Shown here: piece by piece, positions 6,459-15,931 of the stretch | How the letters are laid out: the number at the start of each line of letters is the position of its first letter | Numbering within the stretch: position 1 is the stretch's first letter | Assembly (NCBI GenBank): GCA_003134655.1 | Contig: PLBY01000131.1 | Span: 45,441-109,440 of the forward strand | Length of the DNA: 64,000 nt | DNA from: Acidobacteriaceae bacterium | GTDB taxonomy: Bacteria; Acidobacteriota; Terriglobia; Terriglobales; Acidobacteriaceae | Direction: 5' to 3' | Notes under the pieces: model-generated | What the model saw: the letters and a program-made list of their open reading frames with translations, nothing else | Database searches by the model: none | What the model was told of the DNA's origin: nothing | Program-made: the position numbers and the translations under genes

Positions 6459-9400
6459 TGAGCCGAATTATAGACATCTGTGCTCGTAATAAGTCCATGG
6501 TCTTCCTGTTTACCGCCGTAGCGGCGCTGTTCGGTTGGTACGCGCTGAACAACACGAAGTTGGATGCGATCCCAGATTTGTCCGATACGCAGGTCATTGT
6601 CTACAGCAAGTGGGACCGCAGCCCGGACATCATGGAGGATCAGGTAACTTACCCGATCGTGTCCGCGTTGCTCGGGTTGCCCAAAGTAAAGGATATCCGC
6701 GGATTCTCCGATTTTGGATACTCCTATGTATACGTCATCTTCGAGGAGGGCACGGATCTCTATTGGGCGCGTTCCCGCACGCTGGAATACTTGAACTCCA
6801 TTCTGCCACGGCTGCCGCAGGGCGTTCAGACTGAACTGGCCAAGGACTTCACCGCAGTTGGGTGGATCTATGAGTATGCCCTTGTCGACAAAACTGGCAA
6901 GTACAGCCTCGCAGACATGAAGTCTTACCAGGACTGGTACCTGCGCTATGCCTTGCAGGCTGTACCAGGAGTTGCCGAAGTAGCCCCGATTGGCGGATTC
7001 GTTCGCCAATACCAGGTGAACATCGACCCCAACAAGCTGCTTGCCTACAAGATCCCTATCGACAAGGTGGTGGAGGCCGTCGCCAAGAGCAACAACGATA
7101 TTGGGGCGCGCCTCGTGGAATTTTCAGGCCGGGAGTACATGGTCCGGGGTCGGGGATACATCAAGTCCGTCAGCGATATCCAGCAGGCGGTCGTCGGTAC
7201 AAATCCGGCAACCGGGACGCCAATCCTCGTCCGTGATCTGGGCACGACGACACTCGGGCCCGACCTCCGACGTGGCGTCGCCGAACTGGACGGCCAAGGC
7301 GAAGTGGTTGGCGGCGTGGTCATCATGCGCTTCGGTGAGAACGCGGAGAAGGTGATCGAAAGCGTCAAAGCAAAGTTAGATGAGCTCAAACCGACGCTGC
7401 CGCCTGGCCTGGAGGTCGTTCCGACTTACGACCGGTCGGAGCTGATCGATCGGTCGATCGAGAACCTGAGGGGCACGCTGATTGAGGAACTGACCATCGT
7501 GAGTTTGGTCATCATGCTGTTTCTCTGGCACATCCCCAGCGCCATGGTTCCAATCATCACCATTCCCCTTGCCCTCCTCCTCTCCTTTATTCCCATGCAC
7601 CTCATGGGTCTCACCGCCAACATCATGTCGCTGGGCGGACTGGCGATCGCCATTGGCGCCATGGTGGATGCGGCGATTGTCGTGGTCGAGCAGACTCACA
7701 AAAAGCTGGAACATTGGGAGGCCGAGGGACGGCCGGGAGATTACAAAGAGGTCATCATTGGCGCCGTCAAGGAAGTAGGAGGCCCGAGTTTCTTTGCCCT
7801 ACTGGTAATCGCGGTCGCGTTCTTGCCGGTGTTCACCCTGGAAGCACAGGAAGGGCGGCTCTTTAAGCCTCTGGCTTTCACCAAGAATTTCTCCATGGCA
7901 ATAGCCGCGGTCTTGGCTGTCACTCTGGTTCCTCCTCTCTTGCTACTACTGATTCGTCTGAAGAAATTCGAGTTTCGGCCGGCTTGGCTGGCCAAAATCA
8001 CGAACATGATACTGGTGGGTAAAATCCACAACGAGGAAAACCACCCCATCAGCCGACCGTTGATGAAGATTTATCACCCCGTCATCGAGTTTGTGCTGGA
8101 GCACAAGTGGAAGACGATCGCCGCAGCCGTAATCGCCATGGCGGTCACGATCCCGGTGTATTTCCGTCTGGGATCGGAGTTCATGCCTCCACTCGATGAA
8201 GGCGTCCTGCTCTATATGCCTACGACTCTGCCGGGGATGTCGATTACAGAAGCCAGCCGGATTCTCCAAATGCAAGACAAGATCCTCAAGGCCTCCCCCG
8301 AGGTCGAGCGAGTGTTTGGGAAAGCCGGACGAGCCGAAACCGCTACCGACTCGGCTCCCTTCTCCATGATGGAGACCGTGGTTGTCCTCAAACCTCCCAC
8401 GGAATGGCCTAAGAAGAAGCGCTGGTACTCAAGCTGGGCGCCCGAGTGGATGCAGAAGGCTTTGCGGCGTACCTGGCCTGATCACAAAAACACTCAGGAG
8501 CTTATTTATGGGCCTGGCGGCCTCAACGAAACCATGAAGTTTCCCGGTATCGCGAACGCCTGGACGATGCCGATCAAGGCACGGAATGACATGCTCACCA
8601 CCGGAGTCCGCACCCCATTGGGCATCAAGATTCTCGGCTCCGATCTCGGCAAGATCCAGGAGATTGGGGAAAACGTTGAAATGGCGCTCAAGGGCATCCC
8701 TGGTACCACCAGCGTATTCGCGGAGCGCACAGCCGGCGGATACTTTCTCGACTTCGATCTCAAGCGTGATCAGTTGGCACGCTACGGGCTGACCGTGGAC
8801 GATGCCCAGAGCGTGCTCATGTCCGCCGTCGGAGGTGAGAAGGTCACGACCACAGTGGAGGGCCGCGAACGCTACCCGGTGAACGTCCGTTATCTGCGCG
8901 ACTACAGAAGCGATATCGGCGCCTTGCAGCGCGTATTGCTATCCACTCCGTCAGGAGCACAAATTCCACTCGGGCAGGTTGCCGACATCCATATGCGTTC
9001 TGGCCCCGGAATGATTCGGGACGAGAACGGGCGCGTCAGCGGCTACGTTTACGTGGATGTTTCTGGCCGTGACATTGGCGGCTATGTCGAGGACGCGAAA
9101 AAAGCGGTCACGCAAAACGTCAAGATCCCCGCGGGCTACCAACTGGTTTGGAGCGGCCAGTACGAGTTCATGCAACGCGTAAGAGAGCGCCTGAGAATCG
9201 TTATCCCGATTACCCTTTTCATCGTGTTCCTGTTGTTGTACCTCAACACCGGCTCGATCGTGAAGACCTTCATCATCCTGCTTGCTGTCCCGTTTTCCGC
9301 CATTGGAGCGATCTGGCTGCTCTACTTGCTCGGCTACAACATGAGCATCGCAGTTTGGGTGGGTCTGATCGCGTTGCTTGGTGTGGACGCCGAGACGGCC

Positions 9401-9757
9401 GTCTTTATGTTGCTGTATTTGGACATCGCTTATCACGACGCGCAAAAGAGGGGGCAGATGCGGAACTGGGACGACCTGCGCGAAGCCATTGTCCAGGGTG
9501 CGGTTAAGCGGCTGCGCCCCAAGATCATGACTGTGGCGTGCATGTTATTTGCGCTGCTCCCCATCCTGTGGTCGGTGGGAAGCGGAGCCGACGTGATGAA
9601 GCGGATTGCGGCGCCGCTCGTGGGCGGAATCCTCATCTCCTTCTTGATGGAGCTGGTGGTTTATCCCCCCATCTTCGCCATCTGGAAATGGAACTTTGAG
9701 GTGAAACCCGGGCTGAAGGCACAACCAGTGTTGCCGACCGTGCAAGCCAATGCGTAA
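6455..9757 (+). CDS. cusA: CusA-like heavy-metal RND inner-membrane pump (copy 1)
   Basis: The 1100-residue protein has the layout of HME-type RND pumps: an N-terminal helix, DAIPDLSDTQVIVYSKW, a first periplasmic domain, helices 2-6 with the proton-relay GAMVDAAIVVVE segment near residue 403, a second periplasmic domain, and helices 8-12 including LLGVDAETAVFMLLYLD. The start ATG-ATG overlaps the preceding gene by four bases. It drives export of copper, silver or similar ions from the periplasm through CusB and CusC using the proton gradient. Relative to the copy at 39183 it has an insert in the second half (KKKRWYSSWAPEWMQKALRR region), which makes it about 50 residues longer. Exact metal specificity cannot be read from the sequence. 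Confidence 0.92.
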   Translation: MMSRIIDICARNKSMVFLFTAVAALFGWYALNNTKLDAIPDLSDTQVIVYSKWDRSPDIMEDQVTYPIVSALLGLPKVKDIRGFSDFGYSYVYVIFEEGTDLYWARSRTLEYLNSILPRLPQGVQTELAKDFTAVGWIYEYALVDKTGKYSLADMKSYQDWYLRYALQAVPGVAEVAPIGGFVRQYQVNIDPNKLLAYKIPIDKVVEAVAKSNNDIGARLVEFSGREYMVRGRGYIKSVSDIQQAVVGTNPATGTPILVRDLGTTTLGPDLRRGVAELDGQGEVVGGVVIMRFGENAEKVIESVKAKLDELKPTLPPGLEVVPTYDRSELIDRSIENLRGTLIEELTIVSLVIMLFLWHIPSAMVPIITIPLALLLSFIPMHLMGLTANIMSLGGLAIAIGAMVDAAIVVVEQTHKKLEHWEAEGRPGDYKEVIIGAVKEVGGPSFFALLVIAVAFLPVFTLEAQEGRLFKPLAFTKNFSMAIAAVLAVTLVPPLLLLLIRLKKFEFRPAWLAKITNMILVGKIHNEENHPISRPLMKIYHPVIEFVLEHKWKTIAAAVIAMAVTIPVYFRLGSEFMPPLDEGVLLYMPTTLPGMSITEASRILQMQDKILKASPEVERVFGKAGRAETATDSAPFSMMETVVVLKPPTEWPKKKRWYSSWAPEWMQKALRRTWPDHKNTQELIYGPGGLNETMKFPGIANAWTMPIKARNDMLTTGVRTPLGIKILGSDLGKIQEIGENVEMALKGIPGTTSVFAERTAGGYFLDFDLKRDQLARYGLTVDDAQSVLMSAVGGEKVTTTVEGRERYPVNVRYLRDYRSDIGALQRVLLSTPSGAQIPLGQVADIHMRSGPGMIRDENGRVSGYVYVDVSGRDIGGYVEDAKKAVTQNVKIPAGYQLVWSGQYEFMQRVRERLRIVIPITLFIVFLLLYLNTGSIVKTFIILLAVPFSAIGAIWLLYLLGYNMSIAVWVGLIALLGVDAETAVFMLLYLDIAYHDAQKRGQMRNWDDLREAIVQGAVKRLRPKIMTVACMLFALLPILWSVGSGADVMKRIAAPLVGGILISFLMELVVYPPIFAIWKWNFEVKPGLKAQPVLPTVQANA

Positions 9758-9784
9758 GCGGAGCACCACTTGAGGAGGATCTCG

Positions 9785-10699
9785 ATGTTATGCCCAAAAC
9801 GAAGTCGACGTGCAACTCTTATCGGGTTTCTTCTGTTTATTAGCCTCGGAAGTTCATCGGTCGCCGCAAATGTCGCGAAAACGGACGACGTCCAGCACAG
9901 CATTACCTTACGTGCAGACTCGCCCAACCGCGCGATTAATCCACGCGATCTTGGAATTACCGCAGAAAACCGTCGGGCGAGCATTGTGTCGGTAATGGAC
10001 GCATCCGAAGCCCCCTTGAGCATTGCCTTCGTAATGGACGCAGGTCCAAACCAATCGGCAGTACTCAATCGCGAGAAAGAGCTCGCTTCTTCTCTGATCG
10101 CTGAGTTTTCTGATGCGACAACTGACTTCGTCGTGATCAGGGCCGGCTACCAGGCGACAAACATAGTACCTAGGTCTGGGGGTTCAATTGCGATGAGTTC
10201 GCTTCAAGCTTTAGGTACCGAAACAGGGAAGAAGTCCCAAATACCGATCTACAAAGCAGTGGCTTTGGCAATAGAGGACCTATCCTTGCGCCCTGGAATA
10301 CGAGTACTGATGATTATTGCCGAGGGCAATGACTCTAGAAGCGGCATCAGCTACAAACAATTGCGTGCTTCCGCACAGGCGCAACATGTGGCTCTCATGA
10401 CAGTCCTGGTTGCTGACCACAGCGCGCGCGGCAGCAAATCGACTCTTCGCTATGGATGGGATCTACGAAGTTTAGCTTCGGATACAGGCGCCATCTTTCT
10501 TGACAACGACAGAAATACTTCTCGCACGCTGAAGCGACTCACAGAGGCGATTCGATCCTTGCGTCTCGTCTCCTTCGAAATCGACGGTGTATCCCTAGGA
10601 CGACACAGGATGCACACTTCTTCAAATTCAGTCGGACGAATGCATGCTCAAAAGGAAGTGTTTATCGGAGGCCTCGATTGCGAGCAAAGGTGCTGCTAA
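9785..10699 (+). CDS. Secreted VWFA-like protein (acidobacterial VWFA-related type)
   Basis: The ATG at 9785 has AGGAGG upstream; the 304-residue product begins with a signal peptide (SRRATLIGFLLFISLGSSSV). The central part looks like a von Willebrand A fold. SIAFVMDAGPNQS stands where DxSxS metal-site proteins have their first strand, a later strand is RVLMIIAEGNDSRSG, and near the end is SDTGAIFLDNDR. The canonical DxSxS is altered to DAGPNQS, so metal-dependent adhesion may be lost. This resembles the VWFA-related proteins abundant in Acidobacteria. It lies 27 bases after cusA and 12 before the transglycosylase in the same operon. The C-terminus carries CEQRCC. Its function in metal efflux is unknown. 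Confidence 0.7.
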   Translation: MLCPKRSRRATLIGFLLFISLGSSSVAANVAKTDDVQHSITLRADSPNRAINPRDLGITAENRRASIVSVMDASEAPLSIAFVMDAGPNQSAVLNREKELASSLIAEFSDATTDFVVIRAGYQATNIVPRSGGSIAMSSLQALGTETGKKSQIPIYKAVALAIEDLSLRPGIRVLMIIAEGNDSRSGISYKQLRASAQAQHVALMTVLVADHSARGSKSTLRYGWDLRSLASDTGAIFLDNDRNTSRTLKRLTEAIRSLRLVSFEIDGVSLGRHRMHTSSNSVGRMHAQKEVFIGGLDCEQRCC

Positions 10700-10711
10700 G
10701 TGGAGAAACCA

Positions 10712-11557
10712 ATGCCTAAGCCGTGTTCTTCTGTCGCCTGCCCTGCACTATTGAAGAGGTTGGCCGGCGCCGCTATCTTCCTGCTGCTCACATCCGCATG
10801 GGGCTGGGCGCAGGAATCCGTTTCCGGGACATCAGTCGCTTCGGTTGATGAAGCCTTTTTGACTTTTCACCAGGCGCTGAGCGCTACGGCAAACGACCTC
10901 CTTGCCAGCGCTCAGCGCCCAATGGAAATAGTCCGCCCGCAGCTCGATGCCTCGCTAGGTTCGGAACCTTGGTTCGTTTCGACCCTACGCACGGAAGGAA
11001 AAACAAGACAGAACCTTCAATTGCAGAAGGCAGTCGAACGAGTACAAGCGCTACAGCCGATGCTGGAACCGATTCTGAGACAGGAAGGAGTGCCTCAGCA
11101 GATGGCAGCGGTTGTCTTAGTGGAAAGCGGTGGGCAAAGCGCCGCTTTATCTCCCAAGGGGGCGCGCGGTCTCTGGCAATTCATGCCGGATACCGCACGT
11201 CGTTACGGCTTGGTCGTGACAGCCTCGTTGGACGAGCGACTCGATCCTTATAAATCAACTCGTGCGGCGGCGCGTTATTTGCGCGACCTCCATACCCAGT
11301 TCGGCAACTGGCCCCTGGCGTTGGCTGCCTATAACGCAGGCGAAGACACCGTCCAGCGTGCGGTTGACCGTACCTCGACGCGTGATTTCAGTTCGATCTC
11401 TCGCATGGGCATCCTGCCTCTTGAAACACGCAGCTATGTGCCCGCCGTGATGAACGCGATCGGCTTCATGGCAAACAAGGAAAAAGACCGGACACCGGCG
11501 ATACGACAATCCGCAGATCGTGCGGTGGTTTACACACGAGCCGAGATGGAGAACTAA
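10712..11557 (+). CDS. Secreted lytic transglycosylase (SLT domain)
   Basis: The 281-residue product starts at the ATG at 10712 with GGAGAA upstream; a GTG at 10700 would add four residues. A signal peptide ends near WGWAQ. The C-terminal half is an SLT/goose-lysozyme-like domain: the catalytic glutamate lies in VVLVESGG, followed by SPKGARGLWQFMP, DPYKSTRAAARYLRDL and LAAYNAGE. The enzyme cleaves peptidoglycan with formation of 1,6-anhydro sugars in the periplasm. Sitting in the pump operon, it may open the wall for assembly of the trans-envelope CusCBA complex, which is an inference. The 100 bases following hold no gene. Confidence 0.85.
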   Translation: MPKPCSSVACPALLKRLAGAAIFLLLTSAWGWAQESVSGTSVASVDEAFLTFHQALSATANDLLASAQRPMEIVRPQLDASLGSEPWFVSTLRTEGKTRQNLQLQKAVERVQALQPMLEPILRQEGVPQQMAAVVLVESGGQSAALSPKGARGLWQFMPDTARRYGLVVTASLDERLDPYKSTRAAARYLRDLHTQFGNWPLALAAYNAGEDTVQRAVDRTSTRDFSSISRMGILPLETRSYVPAVMNAIGFMANKEKDRTPAIRQSADRAVVYTRAEMEN

Positions 11558-11660
11558 GAATGCGCGGATAGTAATTGCAGAAAACGTGGATCCGTTCACT
11601 TCGGCAAGGCCGGGTAAACGAGATCGATATCAAAATACAGTAAAGATGGAGAACTCATTT

Positions 11661-12206
11661 ATGACTCATAGATCCAACAACAGACGCACAGAAAAGAGAG
11701 AACGATTTGCACACGGCCACGCTGGGCCGCGAATCAGGCCCAATCACATACTTGGAGTACTCGGCACACTTCTGGTTTTAGCCTTGGTTTACCTGGCGTT
11801 TGCCGGTCCGAACAAATCGAGTGCGGTCACCGCAGTGAAACCGGTTCCGGCGGGAGACTCTTCGTCCGGCGCCATTCAGATTCCCCTCTCTGAAGTTACT
11901 GGTGAAGCAAAGTTCTACGAATACAAGGCCGCGAGCCAGAAGAAAGTTCGCTTCTTCGTAATTAAGAGCTCCGACGGAGTGTACCGGGCGGCTGCCGACG
12001 CCTGCGTGGTTTGCTATCGGGAAAAGATGGGCTTTCACCAAGAGGGCAATGACCTGGTCTGCAACAAGTGCGGCAAGCACTTCCCGTCTGCCTCAGTCAA
12101 TGAGGTCACAGGAGGCTGCAATCCGGACGGGATCCCGCGAACGATTCAGGGAGACAAGCTGCTGATCGCCACTAGCGAGTTGGAGGCCCGTGCCGAATTG
12201 TTCTAA
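11661..12206 (+). CDS. DUF2318-domain membrane-anchored protein (first copy)
   Basis: I chose the ATG at 11661 (181 residues), preceded by GGAGAA; longer in-frame starts lack ribosome sites. After a basic N-terminus a single helix (ILGVLGTLLVLALVYLAFAG) anchors a periplasmic domain. That domain holds paired metal/Fe-S type cysteines: DACVVCYREKMGF, then LVCNKCGKHF, then TGGCNPDGIP. This is the DUF2318 pattern. In Campylobacter and relatives such proteins sit with ABC FtsX-like permeases in iron/copper (P19-type) uptake clusters, and here an FtsX permease and ATPase follow directly. It may bind metal or an electron-transfer cofactor. No P19 or Ftr1 homologue is nearby. Confidence 0.8.
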   Translation: MTHRSNNRRTEKRERFAHGHAGPRIRPNHILGVLGTLLVLALVYLAFAGPNKSSAVTAVKPVPAGDSSSGAIQIPLSEVTGEAKFYEYKAASQKKVRFFVIKSSDGVYRAAADACVVCYREKMGFHQEGNDLVCNKCGKHFPSASVNEVTGGCNPDGIPRTIQGDKLLIATSELEARAELF

Positions 12207-12230
12207 ACGGACAAGAGGCTTGGGGGAAAT

Positions 12231-13469
12231 ATGCGAATAAGCACGCTGGCATTCGCCAACCTGAATCGGCGCAAGGGCAAGGCCATGTTCCTGACCGTGG
12301 GCATTGCCATTGGCGTTGGCACCATCGTGGCGCTGCTCAGTTTGAGCAACTCCATCCAGGAGGAAATCGGTGCACAGCTGGACCGCTTCGGGGCCAATAT
12401 CGTGATTGTGCCGCAATCGAACAGCCTCGCCTTGGACTATGGGGGGGTCTCTGTTCCGGGCGTCACCTTCGACGAGCATGAGCTGAGCAACGAAGATATC
12501 GAGAAGATCCAGCAGATTCCCTATCACAAACGCCTGAGTGTCATCGCTCCGAAGGTTTTGAGCGCGGCCGAAGTCGAGGGCCAGCAGGTACTCCTGGCAG
12601 GCGTCGACTTCAAGAATGAGCTCAAGCTGAGGCAATGGTGGCGCATCACGGGAAGAAACCCTGAGACGGAAGGAGACGTGCTCGTCGGCTACGAGGTGGC
12701 GCGGGCTCTCTCGATTATCCAGCCCACGGAACAATCTCCCCAGAAAGGCTCCGCGATGGGCGAACACCACTCCGCGGAAGAACAAAGCCAGTTCAAGGTC
12801 GTCAAGGGAAACCTGCAAATTGCTGGGCAGCCGCACAGCGTGGCGGGTGTGATTGGGGCCACGGGCGGACCGGAAGACCGGATGATCTTCGGGGAACTTC
12901 TGCACGTTCAGAAGCTGGTGAACAAGGTTGGCCAGCTGAATGTGATCGAGGTCAGCGCTTTGTGCAAAGGCTGTCCGGTCGAGGAGATCGTCGGGCAGAT
13001 TCGTAACAAGCTTCCCCACGCCAAGGTGTCGGCCGTACAACAGGCGGTCAAGGCCCGGACAGAGATGGTAGCGCGGCTCACGCGCTTTTCGGCAGCTGTC
13101 GCCGTTGTGGTTCTGATCATCGGAGCTTTGATGATCTTTACGACCATGATGGGTTCCGTCATCGAGCGCACCAAGGAGATTGGCGTACTAAGGGCAATTG
13201 GTTTTCGCAGGACTCACATCATCAAAGGCCTCATCCTGGAAGTAGCAACGATCAGCGCTGCCGGGGGCTTCTTTGGCTGGGCGTCAGGTCTGGCAGCAAG
13301 CTGGATCGTCCTTCCCTATTTCAGCGAGACCGGAGCTGGACGTGAGCTGAACCCAACCCTGCTGCTCGCGGCATTGTTCGGGGCCATGCTGATTGGCACC
13401 CTGAGCAGCATCTACCCGGCGGTTCGGGCAGCAAGCCTCGATCCGTCAGAGGCTGTGCGCTACATCTGA
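12231..13469 (+). CDS. FtsX/MacB-like ABC transporter permease
   Basis: The 412-residue protein has helix 1 near residues 17-38 (AMFLTVGIAIGVGTIVALLS) and a large periplasmic domain with the MacB-like GANIVIVPQSN opening. Three C-terminal helices follow, containing ERTKEIGVLRAIGFRRTHI, the typical coupling region. GGGG precedes the ATG by a few bases. It lies 24 bases after the DUF2318 gene and is followed by its ATPase after 5 bases. FtsX-type permeases usually act mechanically rather than moving small substrates. With DUF2318 partners on both sides it probably works on metal or redox handling at the membrane. A His-rich stretch (GEHHSAEEQS) in the periplasmic domain is noteworthy. Confidence 0.85.
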   Translation: MRISTLAFANLNRRKGKAMFLTVGIAIGVGTIVALLSLSNSIQEEIGAQLDRFGANIVIVPQSNSLALDYGGVSVPGVTFDEHELSNEDIEKIQQIPYHKRLSVIAPKVLSAAEVEGQQVLLAGVDFKNELKLRQWWRITGRNPETEGDVLVGYEVARALSIIQPTEQSPQKGSAMGEHHSAEEQSQFKVVKGNLQIAGQPHSVAGVIGATGGPEDRMIFGELLHVQKLVNKVGQLNVIEVSALCKGCPVEEIVGQIRNKLPHAKVSAVQQAVKARTEMVARLTRFSAAVAVVVLIIGALMIFTTMMGSVIERTKEIGVLRAIGFRRTHIIKGLILEVATISAAGGFFGWASGLAASWIVLPYFSETGAGRELNPTLLLAALFGAMLIGTLSSIYPAVRAASLDPSEAVRYI

Positions 13470-13474
13470 GGAGG

Positions 13475-14266
13475 ATGCAAGTGGCATTCATTTCGATAGA
13501 AAACGTCGGCAAAACCTATAACGAGACCGAACTCGACTCAACTGTACAGGTGCTCACCGATATCAGCGTCGAGATCCAGGAAGGCGAGTTCATCGCATTG
13601 ATGGGTCCCTCGGGATCGGGCAAGAGCACCCTCCTGACGACCATCGGCGCCATGAATCGTCCATCGAGGGGCAAGGTCCTAGTCGACGGAATCGATGTGT
13701 ACGGTCTGTCCGACGAGCGGCGTGCCGACTTTCGCATGGAATATCTGGGCTTTGTTTTTCAGCAGCATCATCTGATGCCGTATCTCACGACGCTGGAGAA
13801 CGCAATGCTTCCGCTGGCGACCTCCCACGTTCCGACAAGAGAGAAGCGCGAGCGCGCCATGGCTGTGCTGGAGAGCGTGTCGCTCGGGAACAAAGCTTCG
13901 CGACTTCCCAACCAGCTGTCGGGCGGCGAACAGGGCCGGCTCGCGATCGCCCGAGCTTTGGTCAATCAACCTCCGCTGCTGCTTGCGGATGAACCAACAG
14001 GAACGCTCGACAGCAAGACGGGGAGCGAAATCATGGAAGTCTTCATCGAGCTCAATCGCCAGGGACAAACGATTTTCATGGTTACGCACAACCAGGACAA
14101 TGCCGATCTGGCCGACCGCGTGCTGCAGATCAGAGATGGTTCATTGGTGGGTTGTTGCTCATCGCCCCCAAACCGTACGAACTCTGCGCCAGCAGGATGC
14201 AAGTTGCAGAGCGAAGTCGAACTTGCCGAGATCCATCGGCACGATGCTCAGTCATCGCCAGCGTGA
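13475..14266 (+). CDS. ABC transporter ATP-binding protein (MacB/LolD-like)
   Basis: The 263-residue ATPase has Walker A (GPSGSGKST), Q-loop (FVFQQHH), signature (LSGGEQGRLAIARAL, a Gly replacing the usual second Gln), Walker B (LLLADEPTG) and the H-loop (MVTHN). GAGGAGG at the end of the permease gene serves as its ribosome site. After the usual end of the domain (LQIRDGSLVG) there is a non-homologous Cys/Ser-rich tail of about 37 residues. The frame reopens after the stop for a further 45 codons. The C-terminus may therefore have been altered by an indel. It energises the FtsX permease at 12231-13469. Confidence 0.85.
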   Translation: MQVAFISIENVGKTYNETELDSTVQVLTDISVEIQEGEFIALMGPSGSGKSTLLTTIGAMNRPSRGKVLVDGIDVYGLSDERRADFRMEYLGFVFQQHHLMPYLTTLENAMLPLATSHVPTREKRERAMAVLESVSLGNKASRLPNQLSGGEQGRLAIARALVNQPPLLLADEPTGTLDSKTGSEIMEVFIELNRQGQTIFMVTHNQDNADLADRVLQIRDGSLVGCCSSPPNRTNSAPAGCKLQSEVELAEIHRHDAQSSPA

Positions 14267-14406
14267 GCAGCCGTCCAGAGTGACGACATCTGCGAACACT
14301 TGGAAGTGCTTTACCAGGCGCAGTTCGAGCATCCGGTATTTGGATTTCTGCCGATGTTGGAGAAGGTTCATCGACGGCACGTCCCTGCTCAGGAAGGAGT
14401 TTAGAA

Positions 14407-15018
14407 ATGTGGCGTTCAGGACGACGTCCCTTGGGACGGAGACAACAACGGGTGCGAGAACTGAGCCGCAAAGGGTGGCGGGTCTGGGGACTGATCGTAG
14501 GTGTATTGGCGGCAGTGTGGGGAGTCGCAGCCTGGGTTGAGATCTCCCAGGAAAAAAAGGAGCGAGCGTCGGACAATTTGCCGGAGATCGTACTGGAAGC
14601 GGGGCAGAATTTTGTTTACGACCTGGCGCAGCTTCAGCCAGGGCAAACCCGCTTCTTTACCTATCCCACCAGTTCCTCAGAGCGATCGAGATTGCTTGTT
14701 CAGCGAGCCGCCGACGGCGCGATTCGCACGGCGTTTGCCTCTTGCATTGCTTGTTACTCCCATCGCCGCGAACACAAGCTAAGCAAGGGAAACCTCATTT
14801 GCGGGAAATGCCAAAGCGCGATGCGGATTGGCGATCAGAACGAACGGCTCACGGCGGACAAGGGCTGCGTTGGAGTTCCAGTGACATATTCAGTCGTAGA
14901 CAATAAAGTCATTGTACGGCCTGAAGCGATCACTGAAGGAATCAAGGCCTTTTCGAACCCCATTAACGGCGCGGTCCAGGGGCAGGGAAGCCCGAAAGCC
15001 TCCGAGAGTCGTCCCTGA
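14407..15018 (+). CDS. DUF2318-like membrane-anchored protein (second, divergent copy)
   Basis: This 203-residue protein starts at the ATG at 14407 with AGGAAGGAG upstream. It has a basic N-terminus, one helix (GLIVGVLAAVWGVAAWVEI) and a periplasmic domain. The cysteine layout follows the DUF2318 protein at 11661: ASCIACYSHRR, then LICGKCQSAM, then KGCVGVPV. The two copies bracket the FtsX permease and ATPase, suggesting a heterodimer or sequential relay. Sequence outside the cysteine motifs has diverged strongly. It is the last intact gene of the long plus-strand cluster. Confidence 0.75.
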   Translation: MWRSGRRPLGRRQQRVRELSRKGWRVWGLIVGVLAAVWGVAAWVEISQEKKERASDNLPEIVLEAGQNFVYDLAQLQPGQTRFFTYPTSSSERSRLLVQRAADGAIRTAFASCIACYSHRREHKLSKGNLICGKCQSAMRIGDQNERLTADKGCVGVPVTYSVVDNKVIVRPEAITEGIKAFSNPINGAVQGQGSPKASESRP

Positions 15019-15242
15019 TGGCTCACATGCTGGCTTTGATGTAATCCAGATTTTTACGAAACGGCCAACAAAAACGAAACGCTACTTTTTTGCGTACAAC
15101 CATGTTTCTTGAAGCACGAGTGGGTGAGGGGTGTTCGGTGTGGCTATCAAGGATAGAACACGCGGACTCCCAAGGCATAGGATCGCGTGGGAGGAAACTC
15201 GTGGGAGGATATTCTCGGGAAGGCCCGAACGAATCGGGGGGG

Positions 15243-15847
15243 ATGATGTCAACCAATCGCGCTGATTTCAGTGATGCCATGAAGGATCCGGTCTGCGGCA
15301 TGTCCGTGGACCACGCCACAGCGAAGCATGCTAACACACACGCTGGCGAGTCCTATTACTTCTGCGGTGGGCATTGCGTAGAGAAGTTCAAAGCCAATCC
15401 TGACAAATATCTCAACCCCGGCGCAAAAGCTCCGTCCGCAGGATTGACCATGCTTGCAATGCCGGGTCCCGCGAGTTCCGTAACCGCTGCCGCCAGGACC
15501 AAAGACCCTGTGCGTGGCACATGGATGTAAACCCGGGAATAGCGCGGTATAAATCGGAACACGCTGGCAAGGCGTACTATTTCTGCAGCGCTCATTGCCT
15601 GGAGAAGTTCCGCGCCGACCCTAACTCATGTCTGGCGCCGCGTCTGATCGCAGCGCCGCCCGGCACGCCGTTAGCAGAGAATGCAGCCGCTCCAGCGAAA
15701 GCCCCGCAACCACCTGTCGGCAAGTGCGTCTGCCCGATGTGTCCAGAAATCCGGCATGAGGTGCGCTTTCGCGACTCCGGGTGTTCGGAACGACAGTTAA
15801 GCAACATCTTTCTTCCTCACCTGATCCTTCCGGGTCTCCAGTCTTGA
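15243..15847 (+). pseudogene. Frameshifted tandem-YHS protein, remnant of a copper-ATPase N-terminus
   Basis: The first frame (ATG at 15243) encodes a YHS domain: KDPVCGMSV, then SYYFCGGHCVEKFKANPDKY. A second YHS begins at 15494-15511 (KDPVRG) and continues in another frame from 15521 (MDVNPG, AYYFCSAHCLEKFRADP). Removing the two extra bases AC at about 15514-15520 would join them as KDPVRGMDVNP. Downstream CVCPMCPEIR resembles the heavy-metal-binding module that precedes YHS-type P1B ATPases, but it then degenerates. The first Cys of the second YHS is also changed to Arg. Most likely this is the broken 5' end of a second copA-like gene. Confidence 0.7.
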
Positions 15848-15931
15848 TTCGCGTTGCCGTCGCCTCTGCCGCGCTCCTGATAAAGCTCATAGGCCCGCGT
15901 AGCAATTTGCGGCGTAAGATCGACCGGGATT
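15838..15931 (-). pseudogene. DUF2934 fragment
   Basis: On the minus strand a frame reads QIATRAYELYQERGRGDG followed by a short acidic stretch ending QDW, the core of the small DUF2934 family. It lacks an own start, and the sequence stops soon after the Trp. It directly abuts the P3A ATPase fragment, overlapping its last codons in another frame. This looks like a deletion junction between two unrelated genes. Confidence 0.55.

Noticed and set aside
8776..8790. TGGCACGCTACGGGC, a sigma-54-like word
   Set aside because: Lies inside cusA and lacks the TTGC half.
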